Assembly (NCBI GenBank): GCA_035041965.1
Contig: JAPYMA010000977.1
Coordinates: 124,001 to 188,000, forward strand
Direction: 5' to 3'
DNA length: 64,000 nucleotides
DNA from: Anisakis pegreffii
Taxonomy: Eukaryota; Nematoda; Chromadorea; Rhabditida; Anisakidae
A program made the position numbers and the translations under genes. Positions 28,162 to 39,333 of the stretch are shown here, in pieces. The notes under the pieces are model-generated. The model did no database searches, had not been told where the DNA came from, and saw only the letters and a list, made by a program, of their open reading frames with translations. The first letter of the stretch is position 1. Each line of letters opens with the position of its first letter.

Positions 28162-28413
28162 GCATTAACGTAGCCTAGGGGACACAGGAGGCGCCCCCTC
28201 CCCCCAATGGTTGGAAGAAAATAGAAGGGGACGGGAAAACAGATGGAACGGAGGATGAACTGAGAAAAAGAAGACAGAAAAGGGTGGAGAGAAAGGAGAA
28301 GGTAGAAAAAATAGATTTAAAAAAATGCAACTCATAATTCAGCTATCTTTTGGGAACTTGGATCATTTTACGCCTCGCTCCCCTCTGGAAAAAAATCCTG
28401 GTTATAGCACTGA
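28162..28413. mobile_element. probable decayed non-autonomous DNA-transposon remnant
   Basis: About 250 bp differ in composition from the surrounding DNA. One edge is GTAGCCTAGGGGACAC followed by GGAGGCGCCCCCTCC, the middle is purine-rich, and the other edge reads GGAAAAAAATCCTGG then TTATAGCACTG. Read inward from that second edge, CTATAACCAGGATTTTTT loosely mirrors the GTAGCCTAGG edge. Ends containing a TAGCCAGG-A/T-run-G-run pattern are common in degenerate metazoan DNA-transposon copies; this is recalled, not searched. ACATGA flanks both sides and could be a target-site duplication. No coding capacity is seen. Confidence 0.5.
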
Positions 28414-31400
28414 GCACATGAACTTATGCCATATGATCGTGATGGTACATGTGGTAGGATGGCACAGTGATTCGTATCCGTTTCATACACTCCGCAAATA
28501 AACAATCAAACGATTGAAGGAACTTCATCTATTCAAGACAACCAGCCCGGATTGTTAGTTTACAAAAAACTACTGAAGTTGAAATAGTTTCGAAACTAAG
28601 CTTTTTAGATGGCAAAGTGTGAATGGACTGACTCCAGCAGCAGGGTGTGCTGTTGGCTTATCGTATGAGTGAAGAAAGGGATACAAGCTAAGCCAAGCTT
28701 GATATCTTCAAGTTATAAGAGGATAACACAGCAGTAGTCAGTAGTCATAGGGGCTGACTGCTGCATCAGGAATAAATATCTCAAACATTTGGTTTGAATG
28801 AACGACAAAAGTGCTTCTTCTTAAATGCTGTTGCTGCACTTGATTTATTCTCTTATTTATTCATTTACTAGTTGTGCTTGTGCTCTTCTCTAGTATCGCT
28901 ACGTACAATTCTATTGCTTGCTTCATATTGATCCAGCCTTATGCTTCTTGTTATAATTTTTATTTTATTATTGTTATACAGTTAAGAGTCGTTAACTCAA
29001 ACCATCTTCAAGTGACTACTAATAATGTTAATTCATCTACTTATTTCTACGGTCCACTGATTGACCACCACCTAATACGACAATAAGAATGACCAACGCT
29101 CATTCACTCTCTATCGAATCTCGCAGTCAGTCTCGATCAACCACTACTAATCAAACTGTTTCAAGTAAGCAGAAGCAAATAGCAGCCGCGGTGCCGTGTA
29201 AATAACCTAGAAGTGTAACACTCAGACTTAAGATGACCAGCCATAAACACATATACCTATCATCAAGAGGTCATACTTGAAAGGGTCAGTTTGATACTGC
29301 TTGCTAATGATTTGATATGAGCACAGAATATAAAGGCACTCTCAAATAGCAACAAGCTCGATATATTTATTGCAAGTCAGCTGTTGTCTTACTTTTATTA
29401 ATAATAAACATCCATCATACCGTTACCTACATCTCATTCAATTGAGTAAACGCTATTCAGAGGTATTCGATAATCGATTCTAATGCCTTCTTTAACTAAG
29501 TCGAAGTTGACAAAGTTCCTCTGTATGCAACAACAACTGATGTTCAGTGAGGATCAAAACAGGGAAACTGAACAAAGAACTGATCACAGTGATCGAAATC
29601 AGATCAACACTTACGATTAGTCATGTTATTTGCGGAAAAGTCAGTGATCTACACTGATCAAATCCAACTTATCGCAGCCGTAGACTACATCTCGGGTTTT
29701 TCAAGCTCAAGCGCTAGCTCAAAACTGCTTGAACTACAAACCACAAAACCACGAATCTTGCAGATGCACTGCAACAGATAGCTCATCTACTCATCCAAGT
29801 GTTGTTGATCATAAAAAGGAAAAGATAAATTATGTGATTAAATTCATTAATATTATACTCCACATAAAACGCTGCCACATCTCACTTGTAATCACTGATC
29901 AAACCTGTCGGAACTCTAAATGATTTTTGTTTACAGGTTAAAATTACAGCTTTTTTTTCGATAACAAACAAATGTTCTGCCAAAGAAGATGAAGTTTCAT
30001 TTCGGTAAAGCAATCATAAAATCACCACTGAGCACTTTAAAACATTTCTCTTTACATGAGTTACGAAAGAGCGGAAGAGCGAAATTCCTTCACAATTTTA
30101 ACTTTAATGCAACTTTCATCGCGAATTCATCTCGAATGTGGCGATAGGATTAAAATGAATGCATTTCAAAGCGAAGCTCAAAGAAATGCGCAAATTCCGA
30201 TGTGTTGATTAAATATCTCGATCATGCTTGATGAGTATGACGTCAAAATGTGGCGGCGTATTCTGAAACGTAATAGATGATTGTTTATACTGCCGGATAC
30301 ATGGAACGTAGTCAAGTGGATATTTCTGTGTCATAAATATCTTAAGATAAGATGCGGTAAACGACATGATTGCCGATGCTCAATGATTAACACTCACGCA
30401 CATACACACACACATTTTCAAGCTTGAGGATGATGACGATAACACAAAGCAAACAACTGTTGCCGTTGAATTTCTCGAATTGTTGACTCAGAACCATGAA
30501 CTCACAATCGATTTGCGTATCATCCCGCTTGAAGCCACTTTCAATCACTCGCAAAATCCTGCCAATTATCACCATTTTCATCAATTACCCAGCTCGCATA
30601 TGCATTCTTATCATACTTCAACTATAAAGATATGCTCCAAAACTTCCGAGAGCATCACTTAATCTATTCGTTCTGAAGCAGCGAAGATCACACGTTCTCT
30701 TGCGATCAACGGTAGAAAAACGAGGAGGGAAATTCTATTGGTTATCTAAATTGCAAACTCAATTCAAGTCTGATTGTGAGTAAAAAGATTTAATTTCAGA
30801 ATTTAACCGTCTGAAGAGGAACATGAGAATTAGTGACTCAGATGCATTCTTCGGAACTAAACTCAAAAATTTCAGGGAATTTTCAAGTGATCTCATTGAA
30901 AGGGTGTATAGAAAACGATGAAATTTACAAGAGGAAATAATCAGTTAATTTATCAATTCACGAAACATAGAAACACAAAGACATCTATGACTATTCTCAA
31001 AAGTGTCACCGTTCAGCGGTCGTTCGAAAAACATTTTTCCACTTTCGAATGTTTCCAATCTCCGTTTTGCACGATGCCTAGGCTCCTCGGTAGTGAAGCG
31101 TCCCGAACTACATCCCATGTTTCATGTTTCCACATTCACTGCATAATGCGTTCAACTCAAATTTCATCACTCCAATTAAAAAAATTGTACCTCATTCATG
31201 ATCGATCAAACTTTGACATACGTGCATCAATATATCACCCGTGAGCATATCAGAATTTTCGATTTGTGTAATTTCTTTTTTGAAATCAAATTTTTGAAAT
31301 TGATAAACCGGCAATATTTCATAAGATACGTGTCTAATGATCTAATCGTGGATGATTTCAATCCTCTCAAAAGCACCTCAGCTCAAAGTATGACTTGAAA

Positions 31401-31535
31401 AAACATCATCAATGCAAGAAATGGAAAATGACAATCAAGAAGAGCAATTAAACAAACGAAAGCGTGACTTGACACGAGACAACAGGGTAAATAAAACGAA
31501 ATTGTGGGGTGAAATAGAGTCATGAGAAGAAGCTC

Positions 31536-31571
31536 GGTACCACCTATGAGATTCAAACCAATCGTGGTACC
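31536..31571. repeat. 8-bp inverted repeat with 20-nt loop
   Basis: GGTACCAC and GTGGTACC flank a 20-base loop that contains ATTCAAACC. It resembles a lone tRNA T-arm word, but a tRNA cloverleaf cannot be drawn. Confidence 0.6.
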
Positions 31572-32386
31572 ATTTGTTTCTAATGATTCGAGTTCCTTTT
31601 TGTACCCATTGTTAAATCACGTAACAGTGAATCGTGGCAAATTTAAATCAACAAATATTAAATGATCTCATGTGTTGACATGGATATTTGAATACACAAG
31701 CAATTTGCACATGAAAAAATACTGCATTTTGCTCAGTGAATACAGTATATATTCAGTAAGTGTGCCTGATGAACTTGTTTTCAATGTTATGGATTGATAT
31801 GGGCGAGAGACAGTGGCGTAAAGATAAGAGTACGTCTTACTGATAACGAAACAATAACTTTTATGACACTAGACGATCGAGTGATGATTCTATTCAACTG
31901 ATAACAGCTAAACATGACCATAAAAATAACTGCGTAGTCAAAAAACGCTTCATTTTACTGTACTGTAATATGAGCTCTGAAATCCCAAATGAATTTCTGG
32001 GGCAATCTTCATCAGTCACATTAGTCCTATAAGTGAAACTATGAGATATCTGATGAGATATTTGTTCTAAGACTTCAATCGTATGTGACGATGTAATTTA
32101 GCTAACTGAATTTCAACTTCAAACACAACCTTTCTACAGTAATTTCAAACTCATAAAATTGCTTCATCATTGTGTTACGGCTAACAATAAGTGATGCACT
32201 TTCGAATGGAATGCATTCTGCATTACGTTACGTTCCTGGTGCCATCAAGAGTTTAAGTGAAGTTGAAGTTTAAAAGCGCATGAAGCGATGATAATGAATG
32301 ATAAAGAGCTTATCATTAAGGTTGCACTTTACCTCATCTCCTCCTATTACATTGCATTTGTGTCTGCATTGCACTCAACAGCCGTT

Positions 32387-32402
32387 CACACACACACACA
32401 CA
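32387..32402 (+). repeat. (CA)n microsatellite
   Basis: About eight CA units. Confidence 0.9.
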
Positions 32403-32581
32403 AACACATCTCTGGCTTGATAACAACAGTATAAAAGCAACAAGAACAAATAATAATCATGAATCAACAGATGCACTTCTTACCTCAATGTATTCATTTC
32501 ACTTAACTCAAAGAATTTCACTTCATTAACAATATCATTTGCTAGATATAATATCATATCCCACTTTACGATAGCGCAAAT

Positions 32582-32596
32582 CACACACACACACAA
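32582..32596 (+). repeat. (CA)n microsatellite
   Basis: About seven CA units, roughly 200 bp from the previous CA run. Confidence 0.9.
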
Positions 32597-34553
32597 ACAT
32601 TCACATACACAGCAGCTAAATGATCCAACCATCAGACCCCATTAATCTTACCAAAGCCTTCCAGTAGCAAAGACAACCTCATGTACACAATCTACAGATT
32701 CACAAACGCAACTAAAGATTTAGTTTTGTAGATGTATTATCATCATCAGAGTTTGTACTGCAGTTTGATCTCATTATTATCATTCATAGTTCTATCACTG
32801 TCAATATCACGCATTTAAAACGATTCACATCAAAAATCTATCCAAATCGTTCACAGTGAATCGCTCGAAGAAGCAGTCTCATACCACCAAACAAATGCTA
32901 CGCTCTTCATTACAAATCATCGCAAAGCAATCGTCACACATAAATATCCGCTTCACGCAACCAACCAATTGTGCACTTGACATTTGCTCCATTTTGCTCA
33001 ACGAAACTGCTGATCAGCCAAAAAAACATGAGCTGGTCAAAAATTCCAGGAATTGAACTCCACTTATCATTCTCCATTTGCAAGTATCCAATGTTGCAAA
33101 TCCCTGCATCTCAATTCAAAACACCTTCAAAATTGCACAGTTCCAGAAAAACCTTCATATGCGTTCCATTCAACAAATCCAATTTCTCCTGAATCCAAAA
33201 TCCAATTCAAACACAAATCAGAAATAGTTTTGTAAATGATCTACATCTAGATAAAACAGAAGCAATATTTTGAGTTCCTTGAATTTTCGAAACACCGTTC
33301 AAATCCTCACAATAGATATATGGGCACTGTTTTTGTTTATCTCCCACACTGCTCAACGTGAGGAAAATTTTGTGCGAACTCAACTCTCGTGATATCATCG
33401 CATCATATGAATCATTCTGATTGTGTTGTATACAAGTAGTTTGCGAATACCCACGCGAAAACAATCATAAAAATACTCTTCATTCATGGAAGATAAATTG
33501 AATGACCAACTGTTCCCGTTATGACTTAGTCATCACTCCCCAAAACATTCGCATAAATCAATGAGAACGATGAAAAAATTCGAAAATGTACTCAGAAACA
33601 AACGAAAAGAAACATTTAGGAATATCTGAACAAATATCCAATGAATAATAGTCGCAGGAATACGAAATGATTGCAATTCGATAGTTTGCGCAATAAATGC
33701 AATCTTTATGGTTGACCAGTTGTTTGATTTGATATCATTATCACTTGCGTGACATGAATGAATCACTCGTATAATGATGCGTCTACGTCTAGCATACCTC
33801 ATGATGCACCATTTTCCTTGATATACCACTGATAACATACTTACTTCCGATATGATACGATTATTCATTCATTAACCAATGATTAATACCATACCGTTAG
33901 TAAGAAATGTAAATTGGCCGGGCTTGCCCATCAAGAAGAGATGCTCAGCACTCATGTAGGGGACTTTCATCTGGCAACTTAACACCGTTTCATCTAAATT
34001 TATCAGCAATAATGTATCAGAATATCAGAATAGCGAGTAAGACGATAGGTAAGTAAAGTGGTAAAGTAAATAGCAATGAATAGTTGATTAACTGATCAAA
34101 ATAACGCGCAGAAAATACAGCAAAACCGTGAGACGTTTTGGCGTTAGAACGTTATTATCAGCTACAATGCTGGTCAAGCAAGGATACTGAACTATTGAAG
34201 GGACATATTGGTGTGTAACGGCAAGAGGAAGGTCGAGGATTAATATGGCATGAATTAAGACATGGCTAGAACAATACTTATTATCATTGTGATTGTGCTA
34301 TTTGAAACATTCACATGAAGAAGTTGATAATGAATACTGAATAGTGATAGTAATATTTCAATGATCTACAACAAAATAGATCAAACATCTATCAGAAGAT
34401 TAAGATATTCACTACCTCCTTCATCTTATGCTTTATATTTACATTCGGTTTAAGGTTAGTGATGGTTACGGCTTCCAATATCATTCTTCGCTGTTTTCCT
34501 CCTCAGTGTGGGTATTTCCTCATTCGTTTTCGATAAAACACTACCATGTACAT

Positions 34554-34630
34554 CAGCGGCTCTTATAGGGGATGAAATTGCGCATTTTAGGTAATCTGGA
34601 GGTGTCAAGAGGTAATGTAGGGGAAATTAG
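34554..34630 (+). mobile_element. hAT-like element end, diverged copy A
   Basis: Begins CAGCGGCTCTTATAGGGG and continues GATGAAATTGCGCATTTTAG, GTAATCTGGAGGTGTC. This aligns closely, with small gaps, to the copy at 35257. The CAGTGGTTCTCAA-type start is typical of hAT-superfamily terminal inverted repeats. The right end was not identified. Confidence 0.5.
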
Positions 34631-35256
34631 TACTTGCGCAGTTGTTATATCATGATTGAATGCCATTGTGATGTGTTTTTTAACTCGGGTTTGTAAATGC
34701 GGTTAGTTGATGGCAACACTCTTCATTCTCCTATTTTCTGAGTATCATTAGCTCGTCCGAGCCTAACACGGTTTTCAATCGTTTTAACACGGTTTTCATT
34801 CTTTTCCTTGCTGCTACAATCGCTCTCATATCTTTTATCACCAAAAGTGTTCCCTTTTGCTAATTTCTCATTCATTTCACTCAACAATTAAAGTCAAATT
34901 CTCATTCTATCAAACACACTCTATAATTGATCATTTGACTGTTGAACGTTGCTGAGCAATAGTATTCTACTGCTGTATTGTTGCTTTCGGTTGTCAACAC
35001 TCGTCAACGCATTCAGTAAATAGTATATGTTACAGAATAAGAATATGATTGTAACTGTGAAGTGAAATGAGACGAAATGAATGAGAAAAATCCATGAAGA
35101 GAACGGTTTTCGCATGAAATAGCTATGAGAGTGAACACAGCACGTCTGAAAAGAATGAGAATCCATATAGATCAGTTTGAAGTGAGCGTGTCATAAACAA
35201 TAGCTTCCCATGCAGTCGCAATCGATTACAATAATGAGCAATGCAACGGTCTAGGA

Positions 35257-35383
35257 CCGTGGTTCTCAAAGGGAGTGAAATTACTCGTTTTGGGTAATTT
35301 GGAGTGTCGGGGAGGGGGGAGATAACGGCGACCTGCCAGATCATCAAAAGGGGTAATGGAGCCTCCGAACGTCAGAACCACTG
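35257..35383 (+). mobile_element. hAT-like element, short diverged copy B
   Basis: The left end CCGTGGTTCTCAAAGGG and the right end (reverse complement CAGTGGTTCTGACG) form imperfect terminal inverted repeats around 127 bp. The interior (GTGAAATTACTC, GGGTAATTTGGAG) matches copy A 0.7 kb away in the same orientation. Flanking 8-mers (GTCTAGGA and ATATATGC) do not match, so no target duplication is visible. It is either an old copy or an internally deleted miniature element. Confidence 0.5.
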
Positions 35384-35681
35384 ATATATGCTATTGTCCA
35401 TGTTCAGCGACCACGGTTTCTCCCTTTCGAGTGCTTCATGTCTCCTATGTGTCTTGATGCTTACAGTTAGTGTCTTTGCCCGTGATTGTTCCAGATATTC
35501 GGTAGGTGACCGCTTCAAATCACAGTTAATTGGATTTTTAACCACATGCTTCTTTATATCCTCTGGATGTACCGATTTGCTACTCAGGATGATATTTTTT
35601 TCATCGGTTTCCTGTAATTTTTCGTTCTCAACTTTCTCTCCCTTGATTCCCATTCCAGGAACGGCAACCAGACTTTTTCGT
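35373..35681 (-). pseudogene. possible coding remnant, Lys/Glu-rich, adjacent to the hAT-like copy
   Basis: The minus strand is open for about 103 codons, from just after an in-frame TAA (about 35683) to a stop at the edge of the hAT-like repeat. It has a charged, protein-like composition (KSLVAVPGMGIKGEKVENEK, then HPEDIKKHVV). The opposite strand is also open, for 167 codons (35388-35891), longer than chance predicts; its Phe/Leu/Ser/Cys-rich product looks like the shadow of Lys/Glu-rich coding sequence. No motif is recognised and splice sites are weak. It may be an exon of an unseen gene, a transposon-carried fragment or a pseudogene. Confidence 0.3.
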
Positions 35682-35899
35682 TTGATGCCTTACGTGTCTA
35701 TTTTATTCCGTTTTTACTTATTGCGTATCGCAACGCACACTCACCTATATCTGGATACTAATAATTGCCCGTATCAACCCACTTCTACACATCCAAAAAA
35801 CGAAAGCAACAAGCCAAACTCGAAACTCTATCTTTCAATATCGCATTCCGGTTTCATAAAACTATGGTTCACATACAAACTATCACTTTAATACATCTT

Positions 35900-38156
35900 A
35901 AAATGTCCACACCGAAGTCCATATAAGAGAAGTTTTATTGAGGAAATCAAATGAAAATAAAGTAACTGAAATATCACAGATGAAATAAAAAATAAACCAA
36001 TAACCAAAAGATATGAAGAAAAAACGAATAAAGAATAATCGAAACAAATAACCAAAACCAAAAAGTGCCAAACCGAAGAAAATTGAATCAAAATCGAAGT
36101 GAAACCTAATCACGATTGATGCAAATCACCACTGATTAATCATGAAATTTGACGTGCCAGCATCAGTTCAATTGCTATGAGATAGCACCGTCACTACATG
36201 CATGATAATTGTAAGTAAAAAAATAAGTAATCACAAACAGTTCGAATCCCTTTACAGTGATCCGCCATGATCATTGCGAAAATTATGCCAACTGAGAGAA
36301 ACAACTGTATACAAAAGAAAGAAACGCTTTTATGCATCACAAAATTATCACGGTGACGATCCGATCTCCTCGACGAATCCATTATCCATCCAGTGACCAC
36401 GTAATGCAGTTTTTCTGAGGCAATCGACCATCTCACTGTAGCGTAGCAAACTCGCCAGCTTAAGCGAAGCATTTAAAAACATTCGAACAAATAACAAGAA
36501 CAGTTCTACCTTATCAAGCTTCCGTTCTACATGCTCAATCAACCAACCAGTTTATTTACTGAAAAGTTGTAGCATTAGCCGTCCGATAACTTATCATTAT
36601 ACTTTCAAGTGCTTTCAAATAATTCCTTATCATTGACCTGTTAAGATGAGGATTAAGGGAATTTAATCAAAATATTACGGTTAATTCATTTAGGACCAAT
36701 AAAGCTGTGGTCTACCAACGAGCAAATAACGGTCTTATAGAGTGACAAAAGTGATAGCCTAAGCAACAAATAGTAACTATTTCGTCAAGCAATTCGTGTC
36801 ACAGGGCGAATGCATGATCCCGTTAGGGAGCTATCCTGCTACACGCCTAATAATTTGTTTTCGACTGTAGAGAATAGAAAGAAGGTCTTTAACCTTTAAA
36901 GGTCAAACTTAGAGGAGATTCACCACTTTACTCCGGTTCATCGATCTATAAAGATATGCGCAGTGCGAAATTACTATAAAAGAAATCGAAGACCATCGAG
37001 ATCTCATCGCATCAGTCCACAATTGAGTTATCGTGTTCTGGTTCCGAATTCAACGAACTAAAACACTCCAAAAAACAATTGAGTGTATTACGTGATCTTG
37101 TTCGTTTTAGGAACAACAGTGAAATAATAGCGGTTTTCAGGAGCAATGCGGCTTCTTAGCTAATAAAATAAACTTCTAGTTCATCTAATGAGTTTTCTAA
37201 CTAGCAGTACAATACTTGCAAAATCGATCTACATAAACAAGTTTATAGATCGATCAGAAAATCATAGAAAGGCTGATATCATATTAAAAAACAAAAAAAA
37301 TCTAGTTCAACACCAATGGTCCAGCTGATTTTCTAGTATACATTAAAATTCAGCTTGGGCTTCAGATATCAACGAGTTCTGTACGTCGATGTCACCTCAA
37401 TCCCCGAATGTCAGAAATTTTATCATTTTCCTCAAGGCATCTCAAATTAACATTACTATGGTATTTTGTTGTGTGATCATCGAAGGTAAAAATTAAGAGG
37501 CATCAAATCTTCAAGATTAAGAGAGTACCCTCTCATCCTCGATGCTCGCACGAATCCATCACTATCATGGGAAAATCGAGCGGAGAGTATGCTACGCAGG
37601 CATTGAATCATGCGTTCACACGCTCTCTCAACTATAATCTTCAGATCCTTTTGTATGCAAACACACATTTCCAAGCGCCAAGCACGCCAATATATCCTAA
37701 GAGGTTAACTTAACTCCGAACAACAACAACTTCGTAAACTCTTCACCTTCTTTCATAAACAAGTTCGTTTCTAAGCATCCAACAAATCAAACATTCAAAG
37801 CATGCTTTCCGCAAACCACCAAATTATGACTCTCTCAAGCCAATGTTAAATTACGTGTTAAATCTGTCAGGGACTGTTATATTTCATTTCCTCATTGTTT
37901 GAATTGTGTGTTATGATCAATCCCAAATGATGATATGATGCAGGAATTTCTTCCATCTTCTGATTGTGAGCGCTCTGTTCGGCAATCAACTGATTAATGA
38001 ATATATCATGCAAATTCTTTACTCCTACTAGATTTTTTGTGATTGCATTTTTCTTTATTAATTCTGATCCTGAATACCTCCTACGATTAAAATTGATTGA
38101 ATGGTGATAATTGTGAGATGAAGCACTCCGAAATGCTTCGGATGTGCATAGATTGC
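35900..38156. other. intergenic region
   Basis: Nothing supported. An A-rich, low-complexity patch at 35930-36110 yields hydrophobic Phe-rich shadow ORFs on the minus strand. Confidence 0.5.
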
Positions 38157-38161
38157 AAAAA
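38157..38161 (-). terminator. RNA polymerase III terminator of tRNA-Thr
   Basis: On the minus strand a T5 run begins three bases after the tRNA discriminator base. This is a standard Pol III stop. Confidence 0.8.
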
Positions 38162-38163
38162 CT

Positions 38164-38235
38164 TGCCTCATGCTGGAATCGAACCAGCGACCTTCTGTTT
38201 ACGAGACAGACGCTCTGCCCCTGAGCCAATGAGGC
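38164..38235 (-). tRNA. tRNA-Thr (anticodon CGU)
   Basis: A complete cloverleaf. The acceptor stem GCCTCAT pairs with ATGAGGC. The D stem GCTC/GAGC has a compact loop containing AGGGGCA. The anticodon stem TCTGT/ACAGA encloses the loop CTCGTAA, so the anticodon is CGT (CGU, decoding ACG). The variable loop is five bases, the T stem GCTGG/CCAGC has loop TTCGATT, and the discriminator is A. The internal A box (TGGCTCAGGGG) and B box (GGTTCGATTCC) are intact. No intron is present and CCA is not encoded. It is 72 bases including the discriminator. It lies about 1.1 kb downstream of the cadherin gene and has its own Pol III signals. Confidence 0.95.
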
Positions 38236-39077
38236 TATTGGAAATCCAGCTTCATTGTAAAATATGGTTTAGCACACCGTCATTTTCATAGAACATCATG
38301 GTTTTATAAAAGGCAATGCATTTCCATGTGCCAGAAAGCCTCAGATATAAACTATTGTGAGCTCAAGCACAATCAACTCCTATCTTAAGCGACTCATGAA
38401 GATGAGTTGACTGAAATGTTTGCATACGGCTCACTCATCCTTATCCTCTGGAGTGCGCGAATGAGATCAAATTTGATGAGTGAAAAACCCTGAGTAAAGA
38501 GGCTCATGATAATACCAACAAGACTGTAAGATTGACGTGCTATCACTCAAGTCAGATAACCCATTCACGAACCTATAATTCAGACATGACGGTTTGTTGT
38601 CGTAACTAAGGAATGAACTGTGACGGATGCTCGATATAATAAAGGAAGTTATGTACATGACTACCCGTTGACTGCTTGCGAACAGTAAACAGTACAGCTC
38701 AGCAGCCACATATCAAATTGCTTTGCACATACAACACAAACACAAACACCAATAAACACAAACAGTCAAAGATGAATATGCAAATATTTATACCATAATC
38801 TTATATACACCTTGTGAACTTCATACCGAGACATTCGTCATTCTCTGCGCGATACTTACAGTCGCCGGTTCGAGATCAATTTACTTCGTGTCACGCATCC
38901 TTTCACTAAATTATAACGCATACATCCTCAATTTATGTGACGGAATTGCAGGGGTCATCACCACCATCATCTTCGGGTCATTTCTGCGCTCAAGTTTGAA
39001 TTTTATCAGAAAGTTGTTAGAGACAATATCTTGCAGCAATGTGCATTGCATAACACATGATGAGTTTGAAGGATTTC

Positions 39078-39083
39078 TTTATT
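39078..39083 (-). terminator. AATAAA polyadenylation signal candidate for the cadherin gene
   Basis: AATAAA on the minus strand about 250 bp after the cadherin stop codon at 39334. It is the nearest canonical signal seen. Cleavage there is inferred. Confidence 0.4.
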
Positions 39084-39333
39084 GTGCACTCATTCAATTA
39101 CATCCGTTTCGCAATGAATATCATTGCTATCAAACGAAATAATTTCAATAAAAATATGCACAATCGTTTACGGTCACATAATATTTCTTCATCATTTACA
39201 TGTTCTCCTATGTCGATTCGTTCACTTCATTAATGAGCGATTCTTGGCCTGCAATATGAAACACGTTAATTAATACGAACCATTGTGGTCAAATCGTTAC
39301 TCCTTGATTATAACTGATTGTGAGACATCCATT

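Larger units (their letters stand above)
28414..34553. other. gene-poor region
   Basis: No gene supported. The longest ORFs (108 codons plus at 30918; 111 codons minus at 33533) are in the range expected by chance at this AT content. CA repeats lie at 32387-32402 and 32582-32596, and a hairpin at 31536-31571. Confidence 0.5.

Noticed and set aside
36236..36256. TTCGAATCCC resembling a tRNA B box
   Set aside because: The T stem does not pair and no D or anticodon arm can be drawn.
37867..38229. Minus-strand 120-codon ORF starting MAQGQSVCLVNRR
   Set aside because: It starts inside the tRNA-Thr and runs into non-coding DNA; no motif.
38097..38291. Plus-strand ORF with HAGIEPATFCLRDRRSAPEPM
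   Set aside because: This is the familiar false translation of the opposite strand of a tRNA gene; it overlaps the tRNA-Thr.
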